Positions 51,296-60,917 of a DNA stretch of 64,000 nt are shown piece by piece. A program made the position numbers and the translations under genes. The DNA lies in contig SUXS01000010.1 in the NCBI GenBank assembly GCA_015060865.1, positions 62,001-126,000 of the forward strand, read 5' to 3'. The DNA is from Bacteroidales bacterium. Lineage in GTDB: Bacteria > Bacteroidota > Bacteroidia > Bacteroidales > Bacteroidaceae. Positions within the stretch are counted from its first letter, which is position 1. Each line of letters starts with the position of its first letter. Below the pieces are notes generated by a model, which made no database searches, had not been told where the DNA came from, and worked only from the letters and a program-made list of their open reading frames with translations.

Positions 51296-52285
51296 TCATT
51301 GTCCATCCGCTACAACTGAACCGACAGACACGTCCAGCCTCTCCTCCATCCACTGGATTATCTGCTTGTATTCCTCAGACGTGGCCTTGTCCAGTGAGTT
51401 GAAACAGCAAAACTTACATTGAGGCATATGTCTGAGGCGATTCATTTTTCTTGACACATACCCTTTACGTGCTTTCGGCTGAAGGAAAAACAGCTTGCCT
51501 CTGACCGAACGCACCTCAAGCCCTGAGCGGTCTTGCAGGAATAGATATTGCAGCTCCTGAGAGGTAAACTGTTCCGAATGGCGGAACCGATGGGTGATAT
51601 TTCTTATCAAGCTATCAGGGAAATTGGAGAAGTATTGCTCGTAGCAGCTTTTTCGTAATGCTTTAGGGGTATGAGCTAATTTCAGGAAGAGAAAACGCCT
51701 GTTCATCATCAATGCTGCATTATACATATTCCCCTTAAAGGTCACCTTCCTCCGGCCATTGATGTTCGGTTTCAGCAGGCGAGTAAATCTCGTCCAATGC
51801 ATACTATAATGATTCGCATAACAGACCGATTGTCCATTGGGCAGGAAGAAGTCTTCTGGCGAAACGGGAGATGCCAACACCAAATCGTCATTAAACTCAA
51901 TATAATATTCGCTCAGCCCGGGAATACGCCAAGTCATGGTTTCTATAGATATAGAATTGAATGTAGGCAGATATTCCTCATAGCCACGATATATTATTTT
52001 ATGGTCTACAATCTCCATTGGGATGTATCCGTCAGGGAAATGCCGCTCAAGGAAGGGAAGCAGATTGGGGTCCTGGTTATCCGTAACGATATATATTCTA
52101 TGGAGCCAAGGAGCAAATCTGTTTAGTGAAGCCACACAATAGAAAATCTCTCCCAGGTTACTGTAACGTGTGCTTCCTGCCACATCCTCAGCTTCCAGTT
52201 CTTTGGGAGTGCCATATTTGAGGAGTTTGTCCCGGAGCTTTGGATCACCACCATCAACCCATGTAATTACGGCATCTATGTCCAT
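51296..52285 (-). CDS. Stealth-family sugar-phosphate transferase
   Basis: Stealth proteins are hexose-1-phosphate transferases that build phosphodiester-linked capsular glycans. Conserved regions: CR1 DIDAVITWVDGGDP at the N-terminus, CR2 TRYSNLGEIFYCVASLNRFAPWLHRIYIVTDN, then YYIEFNDDLVLASPVSPEDFF. 329 residues. Second of a pair: its start overlaps the preceding gene's end by 10 bp. A second, different member next to it suggests two phosphodiester linkages or a two-sugar repeat. Confidence 0.88.
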   Translation of the reverse strand: MDIDAVITWVDGGDPKLRDKLLKYGTPKELEAEDVAGSTRYSNLGEIFYCVASLNRFAPWLHRIYIVTDNQDPNLLPFLERHFPDGYIPMEIVDHKIIYRGYEEYLPTFNSISIETMTWRIPGLSEYYIEFNDDLVLASPVSPEDFFLPNGQSVCYANHYSMHWTRFTRLLKPNINGRRKVTFKGNMYNAALMMNRRFLFLKLAHTPKALRKSCYEQYFSNFPDSLIRNITHRFRHSEQFTSQELQYLFLQDRSGLEVRSVRGKLFFLQPKARKGYVSRKMNRLRHMPQCKFCCFNSLDKATSEEYKQIIQWMEERLDVSVGSVVADGQ

Positions 52286-53160
52286 TGCTCAAATTTTGAT
52301 TGGTTAGGGAATTTCTGCTCAAATGCAGAAAGCATCGTTTCACGCAGCTCTTTATATCTATCCTCCTTTAATTGCACATCATTGATACATACCAACCGGT
52401 GCGTCGGAGATGCAATAAACTCACTCAACTTCTTAGCCGATGCCACACCCACTGAGAAGTGTTTCTTTGACTGGCGTTCATTGACAATCTTTCCTTTCAG
52501 ATACATATAGTCCAGGAAGAGATATTGGTTCAGGTTATTATTCTCACGGATACGCGTGAGCGACTCCTTAATATCCTTCTCCACAATGCCAAACAGTTCT
52601 TCGCACTCGCTCCTCAGCAAAGGAGAGCAGATGTGTTGTGGACGCAAGAAGCGGCAAGAGCCTCTCATCCCCAAGGCCTTACGTGCCAGGCTATCAGAGT
52701 TTCGGCATATATGCCTATACATATTCGATACGAACCAATGATGCGACATGCCTATAACGCCCTTCCCCTCGCGAAAGAAATCCTCCGGACGGCATGCGAG
52801 CATAGGGAACATATCATCGTTGAAATATAAGAACTCTTCATCCAACCTCTCTATCCTATGCAGATACATCTCTATCGGGTTGCAATTGAACGTAGGCAGG
52901 TACTCAGTCGGGATAATATCGCTATGCAGCACTATATGCACCTCATTCCTGTCCACCCATTGCGGTATCTGGCTCTCGTGCGACACCACTAAGTGTACTT
53001 TGCGGATGAATGGCATATTCACCTCTATCCCTCGAAACAGGTAGCGCAAAGTACCCCAGTCACGGAATCGTTTCTCCAAGACTGGTTGTTTTGTATACCG
53101 CTCATAATCCTTCTGCCATATTGGATCGAGCCCATCAACATATGTGATTACTATATCCAC
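52276..53160 (-). CDS. Stealth-family sugar-phosphate transferase
   Basis: First of the pair. CR1 is DIVITYVDGLDP, CR2 RDWGTLRYLFRGIEVNMPFIRKVHLVV, CR3 region EEFLYFNDDMFPMLACRPEDFF, late SKKHFSVGVASAKKLSEF. 294 residues, shorter than the second copy. The two share the family motifs but otherwise differ, so an old duplication at most. The unit faces the licD group convergently. Confidence 0.88.
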   Translation of the reverse strand: MDIVITYVDGLDPIWQKDYERYTKQPVLEKRFRDWGTLRYLFRGIEVNMPFIRKVHLVVSHESQIPQWVDRNEVHIVLHSDIIPTEYLPTFNCNPIEMYLHRIERLDEEFLYFNDDMFPMLACRPEDFFREGKGVIGMSHHWFVSNMYRHICRNSDSLARKALGMRGSCRFLRPQHICSPLLRSECEELFGIVEKDIKESLTRIRENNNLNQYLFLDYMYLKGKIVNERQSKKHFSVGVASAKKLSEFIASPTHRLVCINDVQLKEDRYKELRETMLSAFEQKFPNQSKFEQWT

Positions 53161-53331
53161 TTAATCTAATAATGCTACAAATAGTCATTTGTTTGGCAAA
53201 TTTAATCTTTTCTACAGAAATATTACCATTTATATCACTAAAAAATCGTGTCAAGGCCCCAAAACGGGCAACCCTAAACAAAAAAAAACTTTTTTTTCAT
53301 TTTCTATTCAGAATTGATGATTACCTTTGTC

Positions 53332-53339
53332 ACGTAAAT
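53332..53339 (+). promoter_or_regulatory. -7 box of the small lipoprotein gene
   Basis: TACCTTTG, 19 bp before the ATG at 53359. Long A and T runs precede it; the -33 box is weak. Confidence 0.6.
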
Positions 53340-53358
53340 TTTAAAAATAGTTAGACAA

Positions 53359-53772
53359 ATGAAACGAATTTATTTGTATGTATGTGCGATGATATGCACT
53401 TTGGGAATGATGACATCGTGTGGAGAACTGGATGCCAACGACATTGCAGGCACCTATACCGGAGAATTAGAAATCGCGGAAGGTGCATCTTTCACAAAAG
53501 ACGTGACGATAAAAGCTTTGACAGACAACCAAGCCGAAATTTCCTTGGCAGGCATTGATCTTGGGGTATTAGGCCGTATCGACATCAAAGCCACATGTAC
53601 CGTTGTCTCCATTGAAGGTGCTGCCGACTTGGCAGGAACCACCACTATCAACTTCGGAGGATTCTCATATAATGCTATACCAGTAACCGGTGAGGTAGAA
53701 GGCAACACCTTAGAGTTGAGCATCCAAATTCCGAACTATGAGATTGAGTTCGAAGGAGTTAGGAAGAATTAA
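53359..53772 (+). CDS. Small lipoprotein with calycin-like beta-barrel
   Basis: Lipobox MMTSCG (Cys at about residue 21), then ~115 residues of alternating strands (DIAGTYTGELEIAEG, DVTIKALTDNQAEISLAG, TTTINFGGFSYNAIPVTGEVEG) typical of the lipocalin-like/calycin-like domains of Bacteroidota lipoproteins. Ligand and role unknown. Own promoter and a strong terminator. 137 residues. Confidence 0.8.
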   Translation: MKRIYLYVCAMICTLGMMTSCGELDANDIAGTYTGELEIAEGASFTKDVTIKALTDNQAEISLAGIDLGVLGRIDIKATCTVVSIEGAADLAGTTTINFGGFSYNAIPVTGEVEGNTLELSIQIPNYEIEFEGVRKN

Positions 53773-53793
53773 GCACAAGACCTTTCAGATACA

Positions 53794-53830
53794 AGCAGAG
53801 GAGGGGCGATTGCCCTCCTCTGCTTTTTTT
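53794..53830 (+). terminator. Intrinsic terminator after the small lipoprotein gene
   Basis: 12-bp stem AGCAGAGGAGGG / CCCTCCTCTGCT, short loop, T7. Confidence 0.92.
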
Positions 53831-53852
53831 ATCGACTTGCCTTTCATGCCCC

Positions 53853-56342
53853 TTACTTCACCTTCATTCGCCATACGGTAAGTGAGTTGGCTGGTGTCAT
53901 ATAGAGGCTCTCCTTGAAGGTCAGATTACACTCTGTGCTGGTGGGCACCACCTTCTCGGGCTCGGTGAAGGTATTCTCATCCTTGCCGCTCTCAGAGGTG
54001 AGCAGAGTGACGGTGCTCGATACGATGTCGGCTCCCTTGATGTTCATCTGCAAGGGTATCATCACATCATCAAAGTTGACCACCTTCACGACCAGTTCGC
54101 CTGTCTCCTTGTCGACCATCGCATTGGCATAGAGCATATCGGGTGTGGCGATGGTGATGTCGTGCACGAGCTGCCCATCCACGAAGGCACGTATCTGCTC
54201 ATCGCGCACCTCGATGCGGATGTCATACCAGCGCTCCTTCTCGATGGTGCCGGCTGCGGTGATGGTGGTACTTTTCGATGCGGCCATAGTGGTCTCTATG
54301 CCATGCTGGGTATTGCCCCATCCGCCGAGGTTGAGCCACTTGTAATTGTCCTCGTCAAAGTAGTCGAAGATGATGAGGAAGCCCTCGTCGCCAGCCTGCT
54401 TGCGGGCCTTGAGGGTGAGGTCATAGGAGGTGGCATCAAACACTTCGGGGCAGATGGCCACACACTCGGTGGTCTGTGTCGACTGGCTGATGACGCCATC
54501 TTTTACCTCCCACTTGCCCTTCTTGATGTTCAGGTCAGGAGCAATCACCAATGGCGTATTGTCAATCGTCAATTCCACATCCTTATACTCTACCTCCGTG
54601 TTCCACGAACCGAAGCCTACGCTGAACTTCGAAGATTTGGGGCGGCGTGTCTGCTTCACCTCCGAAGCCACCATCGTGGTGCCCACATTCTCGGCAAAGA
54701 GGCGCTGCACATAGTAGGAGGGCGAGCCCCAGCTGTGGGCGGCATCGAAGCGTATCATATCGGGCATCCAGGTCCTGTCATGTATGTTGACAAACACGGG
54801 GGCATAGCTACACATGGCCACGATATCGCTATTGTTCTCCATACCCATCATATAGATGGCTTCGCCAAGTGCGGCTTTGAGGTTGCCCTCGCCGCAGTTT
54901 GAGGTCACGGCATACTCGCCCACGTAGATCTTCGGGCCCTTGCGGTCGTAGTTGTCGTAGTGGTGATACTTGCCAGCAAACCAGGAGGGCGAGCGGTAGT
55001 AGTGCTCATCGAGCAGGTCCACGGGGTGCTCATTGCGCCACGAGGGATAGTCGGTACCCCACGATTCCACATTGCCGATGACCTGCATCTCGGGGTAGCG
55101 GGCCTTGATGGCATTGTAGAACTGAATGTAGCGCTCAGCGTAGTGGTCGCTCTGCTCGCGCGGATTGGGTTGGTAGTTCTCGTTGCCAATCTCGATATAC
55201 TTCATGTTGAAGGGCTCGGGATGTCCGTTGGCTATACGCATACGGCCATACTTGGTATTCTTGTCACCATTGGCATACTCGATGGCATCAAGCGCATTTT
55301 GTATATACTCGTCAATCCGGTCGTAAGGCTCGAATCCGCCGTGCCATATACCCACGTTCACCACGTAGAGCGGCTCGGCACCAAGGTCCTCGGCCAGTTG
55401 CAGGTACTCATGATAGCCCATACCGTCGGTGACGGGATAGTGCCAGTTGGCATTGTAGTGTCCGGGGCGCTCCTCGAGCGGGCCCACCGTGCGCTTCCAC
55501 TCATAGGCACTCTCCTTCGACATACCCTCCACGAAGCATCCACCTGGGAAGCGTACAAACTTCGGGTGCAGGGCCTCGAGCATCTCGGCAAGGTCCTTGC
55601 GACATCCGTTTACGCGGTCCTTATATGTCGGGGGGAAGAGTGACACCATATCCAGATACAGCGTGCCGGGCATGTCGGCCGCCATGACGAAGCGGGCATA
55701 GTCGGTATTGGCCTCGGGGGTGAAGGTCACGGTATACTTCTTCCACGTCTTGCCAATCTTGCCCTTGACGGTAGCCTCGGCATACCACACCGCGCTGTCC
55801 TTGCTCTGCAGGCCTACGCGGAGCGTACCCTTGTAGTTCTTGTCGGCACGAGCCCAGAAGGTCAGCGTATAGGTATCACCCTTCACCGACTCTATGCCCC
55901 AGAAACCCGTGTTGGCAATGGCTGCCGGAGCCTCGGCCGTAGCCTCGGTGATACTCCACTTGAGTGCCTTCTGCTGCACCTTGTTGAGCAGATTCGCGGT
56001 GGTAATCTCCATCTTCGATGCAGCGCCCTCACTGTTGGCACTCACCCAAGCAGGAATCATTCCCGGTAGCGGACGGTGTCCGAAACGTTCCCCCTCACCA
56101 TTCTCACCAAAGCGGCGGTTGCGGATGGGGCGAGCCTCGTCCTCGAACGAACGGTTTTGAATGAGCTCGGCATAGAGGCCACCCTCACCGGCATGGTTGA
56201 TCTCCTCGTAGAAGAGTCCGTACAAGGTGGGGCTGATGATGACTCCCTCTTGCGAGGCATCTACATTCAATACAGCATTCTGCGCCTTGCCTGACATGCA
56301 GAACAGGCCAGCTACAAGCAGCGATACACAAATCTTCTTCAT
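53853..56342 (-). CDS. Secreted GH51 alpha-L-arabinofuranosidase
   Basis: Removes arabinofuranosyl side chains from arabinoxylan or arabinan. Signal peptide (MKKICVSLLVAGLFCMSGKAQ) from the ATG at 56342; the track's start at 56426 adds a non-signal stretch. After an N-terminal strand region (SPTLYGLFYEEINHAGEGGLYAEL), a CBM4-like carbohydrate-binding domain is inserted (about 95-240), then the barrel with FVRFPGGCFVEG, acid/base Glu in EIGNENYQ and nucleophile Glu in YVGEYAVT. A LamG-like domain (about 600-760) interrupts the C-terminal strands. 829 residues. Works with the GH43 and GH10 proteins at 61.5-64 kb. Confidence 0.92.
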   Translation of the reverse strand: MKKICVSLLVAGLFCMSGKAQNAVLNVDASQEGVIISPTLYGLFYEEINHAGEGGLYAELIQNRSFEDEARPIRNRRFGENGEGERFGHRPLPGMIPAWVSANSEGAASKMEITTANLLNKVQQKALKWSITEATAEAPAAIANTGFWGIESVKGDTYTLTFWARADKNYKGTLRVGLQSKDSAVWYAEATVKGKIGKTWKKYTVTFTPEANTDYARFVMAADMPGTLYLDMVSLFPPTYKDRVNGCRKDLAEMLEALHPKFVRFPGGCFVEGMSKESAYEWKRTVGPLEERPGHYNANWHYPVTDGMGYHEYLQLAEDLGAEPLYVVNVGIWHGGFEPYDRIDEYIQNALDAIEYANGDKNTKYGRMRIANGHPEPFNMKYIEIGNENYQPNPREQSDHYAERYIQFYNAIKARYPEMQVIGNVESWGTDYPSWRNEHPVDLLDEHYYRSPSWFAGKYHHYDNYDRKGPKIYVGEYAVTSNCGEGNLKAALGEAIYMMGMENNSDIVAMCSYAPVFVNIHDRTWMPDMIRFDAAHSWGSPSYYVQRLFAENVGTTMVASEVKQTRRPKSSKFSVGFGSWNTEVEYKDVELTIDNTPLVIAPDLNIKKGKWEVKDGVISQSTQTTECVAICPEVFDATSYDLTLKARKQAGDEGFLIIFDYFDEDNYKWLNLGGWGNTQHGIETTMAASKSTTITAAGTIEKERWYDIRIEVRDEQIRAFVDGQLVHDITIATPDMLYANAMVDKETGELVVKVVNFDDVMIPLQMNIKGADIVSSTVTLLTSESGKDENTFTEPEKVVPTSTECNLTFKESLYMTPANSLTVWRMKVK

Positions 56343-56491
56343 ATCTATCATGTGTTTATAGGTATATTTTCCATCTCTAAGGGCAAATATACAAACAAAT
56401 GAGCAAAACATAAAGCTTCGCCGCATTATTTTATCACATACGTTATAGATATTTCGGGCCTATCACTGCCGAGGGGCATCGCAGGGTTACC

Positions 56492-56749
56492 CTACTCTTT
56501 GATTTCTTCAAAATCTACATACTCGCCTTCCGAGTCTTCAAAGATTTTTTCCCGCTTCTTGCCTCCTGCAGATGTATCCCGACGGTTCTGGCCAGACTGA
56601 TACGTAGAGCCACTCCCCTGCTCCCCATAGGGCGAGCGCGGTGTGCGACGTCCCAGTAGGAGGTTGAGTATGCCACGCAACAGGGATCCGCCTATAATGA
56701 TAAGGAATAGCAGGAAGAGAAATATAAAGAAGAGTATACTTACAAACAT
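56492..56749 (-). CDS. DUF4834-type small membrane protein
   Basis: 85 residues: one hydrophobic N-terminal helix (SILFFIFLFLLFLIIIGGSLLRGI) and a polar tail ending EDSEGEYVDFEEIKE, the pattern of the Bacteroidota DUF4834 family. Function unknown. It is about 70 bp downstream of pssA on the same strand. Confidence 0.8.
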   Translation of the reverse strand: MFVSILFFIFLFLLFLIIIGGSLLRGILNLLLGRRTPRSPYGEQGSGSTYQSGQNRRDTSAGGKKREKIFEDSEGEYVDFEEIKE

Positions 56750-56818
56750 CCGTTTTCAAAGTTATCGTTACGATAAAGGTATATACAAAAAGTGTGCCAA
56801 AAGGTTCACCCCCGATGG

Positions 56819-57520
56819 TCATGCACGCTTTTGTGTCAGGACTGACAGAATGATATACCATCCAATGACAGCCGAAAGCCCTTTGAGCCTCAGCACGATG
56901 AGCAGTATAAGACTGACAAGAAGGAAGATGTAGGCTATGCGGTTACTCTTCCAAGAGAGGTTCTTGAATTTGAGCGAGAACATGGGAATCTCGGCTATCA
57001 AGAGCCAGGAAAAGAGCATCACCAGGGCGATGACAAGTATCCAGCCATAAGGATTGCCTACGACGGCATCGTGCGACCCTATGACAAGAGCCCCCCAGAA
57101 GAGGGCGTTGGCAGGTGTGGGGAGCCCGATGAACGAGCTGGTCTGCCGCTCGTCAACATTGAACTTGGCAAGACGCAAAGCCGAGAAGGCAACCAGAAGA
57201 AAGGCCACAAACGGCATGGCCGAGGCTACCGACACGTCAAGATGGGCACCGGCACATTCGCATAGCCAGCTATACACCATCATGGCAGGGGCCAAGCCGA
57301 AGGTGATCACATCGGCCAGCGAGTCGAGCTCCTTGCCTATAGGCGAGCTCACCTTGAGAGCACGGGCCGAGAGGCCGTCAAAGAAATCGAACACCGCACC
57401 GGTTATGATACATGCAAGCGCCACGAGGTAGGCCCTTTCGTAGGCAAACACCGCCGCCACACATCCCGAGAGAAGGTTGCAGCAGGTGATGGTGTTGGGT
57501 ATATGCTTCTTGACATTCAT
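56819..57520 (-). CDS. pssA: CDP-diacylglycerol-serine O-phosphatidyltransferase
   Basis: Membrane enzyme making phosphatidylserine. The CDP-alcohol phosphotransferase motif is complete: DGLSARALKVSSPIGKELDSLAD (DGxxARxxxxxxxxGxxxDxxxD). About seven membrane segments; 233 residues. It begins 12 bp after psd and is co-transcribed with it; the pair makes phosphatidylethanolamine. Confidence 0.94.
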   Translation of the reverse strand: MNVKKHIPNTITCCNLLSGCVAAVFAYERAYLVALACIITGAVFDFFDGLSARALKVSSPIGKELDSLADVITFGLAPAMMVYSWLCECAGAHLDVSVASAMPFVAFLLVAFSALRLAKFNVDERQTSSFIGLPTPANALFWGALVIGSHDAVVGNPYGWILVIALVMLFSWLLIAEIPMFSLKFKNLSWKSNRIAYIFLLVSLILLIVLRLKGLSAVIGWYIILSVLTQKRA

Positions 57521-57532
57521 GCTATAGAGCCA

Positions 57533-58219
57533 CTATTTCAACTTTGCCAGGATGGTCTGGTTACCCGTAGTCTTCTGCCCCATGGTGACACACACCTCGG
57601 TGCCGACAGGCAAGTACACATCTACACGGGAGCCCAACTTGATGAAGCCAAAGTGCTCGTCGATGAAGCTCTCGTCACCGGGCTTGGCATAGGTCACGAT
57701 ACGGCGTGCCATGGCACCTGCAATCTGGCGCACCATCACCTCCTTGCCGTCGGGGGTCTCGATCACTACCATGGAGCGCTCGTTGTCAGTACTTGCCTTG
57801 GGCAGGAAGGCCCGATGAAACTTGCCGTTGTCGTGTGTCACCTTCTTCACCACACCGTCTACGGGATACCAGTTGGCATGCACGTTGAGCGGACTCATGA
57901 AGATGGAGAGCAGCAGTCGCCGGTCATGGAAATAGTCGGGCTCCTCCACCTCCTCGATGACCACAATCTTGCCATCGGCAGGAGCTACCACGATCCCCTC
58001 GGTTTGCTCACCGGGGAAGCGACGGGGAGGACAACGGAAGAAATTGATGAGCAAGGCATATACCGTGGTGGTGATCACGGCAATGACGACAAATAACCAA
58101 CGCAGCTCGGGATAGGTAAGGTAATAGGTCAGGGCATTGATGGCCAACCATATAAAGAAACCTACTGTGAGCTGGTGGGTACCCTCTTGGTGAAGGTGTA
58201 TTTTACGTAGTTTTCGCAT
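57533..58219 (-). CDS. psd: Phosphatidylserine decarboxylase family protein
   Basis: Converts phosphatidylserine to phosphatidylethanolamine; self-cleaves to form a pyruvoyl group at the Ser of LGSR ([15 protein letters not shown]). N-terminal membrane segments (about 20-60), then [30 protein letters not shown]. About 228 residues, the short PSD type of Bacteroidota. The track's start at 58243 falls within the -7 box, so [13 protein letters not shown] at 58219 is chosen. Confidence 0.93.
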   Translation of the reverse strand: MRKLRKIHLHQEGTHQLTVGFFIWLAINALTYYLTYPELRWLFVVIAVITTTVYALLINFFRCPPRRFPGEQTEGIVVAPADGKIVVIEEVEEPDYFHDRRLLLSIFMSPLNVHANWYPVDGVVKKVTHDNGKFHRAFLPKASTDNERSMVVIETPDGKEVMVRQIAGAMARRIVTYAKPGDESFIDEHFGFIKLGSRVDVYLPVGTEVCVTMGQKTTGNQTILAKLK

Positions 58220-58240
58220 ATACAAGTCCGTTAAATTATG

Positions 58241-58271
58241 CAAATGTAGGACTTATCCCCCAAAACTGCAA
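58241..58271 (-). promoter_or_regulatory. Promoter of psd-pssA
   Basis: Minus strand: TTG (58269-58271), 20-bp spacer, TACATTTG (58241-58248). It decides the psd start. Confidence 0.75.
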
Positions 58272-58425
58272 GAAAAATCCACAATAATTGCCTTGCCCCT
58301 CCCTACGACCATACCGAGAGGGGGCTGCTTTTAGTCTCACTCATGCTCATGTAGCGTGAGTGAGACACTCCTTTATAAAGCTGAAGGTTGCTTTTCCCCT
58401 TACGGCCAGCGAGCTGCCACGAGGG

Positions 58426-59703
58426 TTATCCCAGGGCCTGCTCTATATCGGCGATGAGGTCCTCCACGTTCTCGATACCTACCGAGAGGCGGATGAGGTC
58501 GGGGGCCACGCCGGCTTCGCGCAGCTGCTCGTCGGAAAGCTGACGGTGGGTGTGGCTGGCGGGGTGGAGCACACAAGAGCGGGCATCGGCCACGTGGGTG
58601 ACGATGCAGATGAGCTTCAGGTTGTCCATGAAGCGGATAGCCTCCTCGCGCGAACCTTTGAGACCGAAGGCGATGACACCGCACGAACCGTTAGGCAGGT
58701 ATTTCTGTGCCAGGGCGTGGTAGGGGTTGTCGGGCAAACCGCTATAGTTGACCCAGGCCACCTTGTCGTTTTGGCTTAGCCACTCGGCTATGCGCTGGGC
58801 ATTCTCGCAATGGCGCTTCACGCGGAGGTGTAGCGTTTCGAGTCCGAGGTTGAGCAAGAAGGCATTCATCGGAGCCTGTATCGAACCCAGGTCGCGCATC
58901 ATCTGTGCGGTAGCCTTGGTGATGTAGGCCATCTTGCCGAAGCTCTTCGAGTAGGTGAGCCCGTGGTATGAGGCATCGGGGGTGGTAAGCCCGGGGAACT
59001 TGTCGGCATGGGCGTCCCAGTCAAAGTTGCCGCTGTCCACGATAGCACCGCCCACTGCGGTAGCATGGCCGTCCATATACTTGGTGGTAGAGTGTGTCAC
59101 GATGTCGGCACCCCACTCGAAGGGGCGGCAGTTGATAGGCGTAGCGAAGGTGTTGTCCACGATAAGGGGTACACCGTTGCGGTGGGCGATGCGGGCAAAC
59201 TTCTCTATGTCGAGCACTTCGCAGCCTGGGTTGGAGATGGTCTCACCGAAGAGGCACTTCGTGTTGGGGCGGAAGGCCTTCTGTATCTCCTCTTCCGAGG
59301 CGTTCTGGTCGATGAAGGTCATGTCGATGCCGAGCTTCTTCATCGTCACGCTGAAGAGGTTGTATGTGCCGCCATAGATGGCTGTGGAGCATACGAAGTG
59401 GTCGCCACTCTCGCAGATGTTGAACACGGCGTAGAAGTTGGCCGCCTGGCCCGACGAGGTGAGCATGCCTGCCACGCCACCCTCGAGGGCCGCAATCTTG
59501 GCTGCTACGGCATCGTTCGTGGGGTTTTGCAGGCGGGTATAGAAGTAGCCGCTGTCTTCGAGATCGAAGAGGCGTGCCATCTGCTCGCTGTTGTCATACT
59601 TGAATGTGGTGCTCTGATAAATGGGCAGCACGCGCGGCTCGCCCTTCTTCGGTGTCCAGCCCTCTTGCACGCAGAGGGTCTCGCGACGGTATTTCTTTTC
59701 CAT
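58426..59703 (-). CDS. metY: O-acetylhomoserine sulfhydrylase (PLP-dependent)
   Basis: Makes homocysteine (or Cys from O-acetylserine) by direct sulfhydrylation; cytoplasmic Cys/Met-metabolism PLP family. Signatures: YQSTTFKYDN, YTRLQNPTNDAVAAKIAALEGG, SSGQAANFYAVF, VDNTFATP, PLP Lys in HSTTKYMDGH and LSVGIENVEDLIADIEQAL. 425 residues from the ATG at 59703. The longer ORF start (59733) lies inside the TAAATTTG promoter box. It may work with metF in methionine synthesis, although the two are 28 kb apart. Confidence 0.94.
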   Translation of the reverse strand: MEKKYRRETLCVQEGWTPKKGEPRVLPIYQSTTFKYDNSEQMARLFDLEDSGYFYTRLQNPTNDAVAAKIAALEGGVAGMLTSSGQAANFYAVFNICESGDHFVCSTAIYGGTYNLFSVTMKKLGIDMTFIDQNASEEEIQKAFRPNTKCLFGETISNPGCEVLDIEKFARIAHRNGVPLIVDNTFATPINCRPFEWGADIVTHSTTKYMDGHATAVGGAIVDSGNFDWDAHADKFPGLTTPDASYHGLTYSKSFGKMAYITKATAQMMRDLGSIQAPMNAFLLNLGLETLHLRVKRHCENAQRIAEWLSQNDKVAWVNYSGLPDNPYHALAQKYLPNGSCGVIAFGLKGSREEAIRFMDNLKLICIVTHVADARSCVLHPASHTHRQLSDEQLREAGVAPDLIRLSVGIENVEDLIADIEQALG

Positions 59704-59730
59704 ATGATGCTGATTGATGCAAATTTGCTG

Positions 59731-59738
59731 CAAATTTA
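59731..59738 (-). promoter_or_regulatory. -7 box of metY
   Basis: TAAATTTG on the minus strand, about 28 bp before the chosen ATG. A plus-strand TAACTTTG at 59761-59768 may serve the divergent EamA gene. Confidence 0.55.
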
Positions 59739-59903
59739 CAAATCAAATGGCAATAATGATTAACTTTGTGCGATTTTTAATCAAGAATCTGTTTTTAATT
59801 TATTTGAGTTTTTGTCCCAAAAGGTGTTTCCGGGTGGCGGACGTGCGAGGATGCCTCAGAAGGAATCTTGGACAAAACCGGAAAAGCAGCGTAAAAAAAA
59901 GAC

Positions 59904-60779
59904 ATGGGTAGCAATAGAGCAAAGCTGTTATACCATATACTTGCCCTCGTCACCATCTTTGTATGGGGCACCACCTTCGTCTCTACCAAGGTGCTGCTCA
60001 CCCACGGGCTCACCCCACCGGAGATCATGCTCTACCGCTTCATCATAGCCTATGCGCTGACGTGGCCATTCACCCGCAAGCTCCGTGCCGACAATTGGGC
60101 CGACGAGCTGTACCTTGCCGTGGCGGGCTTCACCGGGGGCACGCTCTACTTCCTTGCCGAGAACACCGCTATCGACTACTCCATCACCTCCAACGTGGCA
60201 TTGGTGGTATGTGTCACGCCCGTGCTCACTGCCCTGCTCACGAGCCTCTGCTACAAGGAGCGCATTACGGGGCGCCTCATCATAGGGTCGGCCGTGGCAC
60301 TGCTGGGCGTAGGGTTCGTGATACTCAACGGCACAGTGCTCAAGATACACCCCCTGGGCGATGCCCTTGCCCTGGTAGCAGCCCTCGCCTGGGCAGTATA
60401 TAGCGTGGTTGTGCGCCGCTTCGACGGCAAGTACACCACGTGGTTTGTCACCCGCAAGGTGTTCTTCTACGGCATCGTCACCATGATACCCTTCATGGCG
60501 GCGGGCATGGGCGGCGGGCTACATCCCGACAAGCTCACCATTCCAGTAGTGGTCGCCAACGTGCTCTTCCTTTCCGTAGTGGCCTCCATGCTCTGCTTCT
60601 ACTCATGGAACCTCGTCCTGGAAAAGATAGGCACCATCCGTGCCTCCAACTACATGTATTCCCAACCCTTGGTATCGCTGGCCTGCTCGGTGGCCGTACT
60701 GGGCGAGCCCATCACCCATATCGCCCTGCTGGGTACGGCACTGATCCTTGTGGGCATCTACGTTGCCGAGCGGAAGTGA
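59904..60779 (+). CDS. EamA/DMT-family transporter
   Basis: Ten-helix permease of 291 residues with two EamA repeats: FVWGTTFVSTKVLLTHGLTPPEI in the first half and ALALVAALAWAVYSVVVRRF in the second; the closing helices are LLGVGFVILNG and TALILVGIYVAE. Only distantly similar to the EamA protein at 23870. Substrate unknown. Its leader overlaps repeat-poor, GC-rich sequence with a possible hairpin near 59816-59860. Confidence 0.88.
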   Translation: MGSNRAKLLYHILALVTIFVWGTTFVSTKVLLTHGLTPPEIMLYRFIIAYALTWPFTRKLRADNWADELYLAVAGFTGGTLYFLAENTAIDYSITSNVALVVCVTPVLTALLTSLCYKERITGRLIIGSAVALLGVGFVILNGTVLKIHPLGDALALVAALAWAVYSVVVRRFDGKYTTWFVTRKVFFYGIVTMIPFMAAGMGGGLHPDKLTIPVVVANVLFLSVVASMLCFYSWNLVLEKIGTIRASNYMYSQPLVSLACSVAVLGEPITHIALLGTALILVGIYVAERK

Positions 60780-60862
60780 GACTACGGCAAGGTGCCCCCA
60801 CACGCTCTGCACCATCCTCCCACCCCCGACAGTGGGCCGCTACTCAAATAGCCTTCCATTTC

Positions 60863-60894
60863 TTTGGTTATCAGGATTCTTTTACATAACTTTG
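60863..60894 (+). promoter_or_regulatory. Promoter of msrA
   Basis: TTTG (60863-60866), 20-bp spacer, TAACTTTG (60887-60894); ATG 24 bp downstream. Confidence 0.82.
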
Positions 60895-60917
60895 CAATAT
60901 AACCAAAGACATTCACC

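Noticed and set aside
53359-53772. Part of the polymer locus
   Set aside because: The small lipoprotein has its own promoter and terminator and no glycan-related motif, so I do not tie it to the neighbouring transferases.
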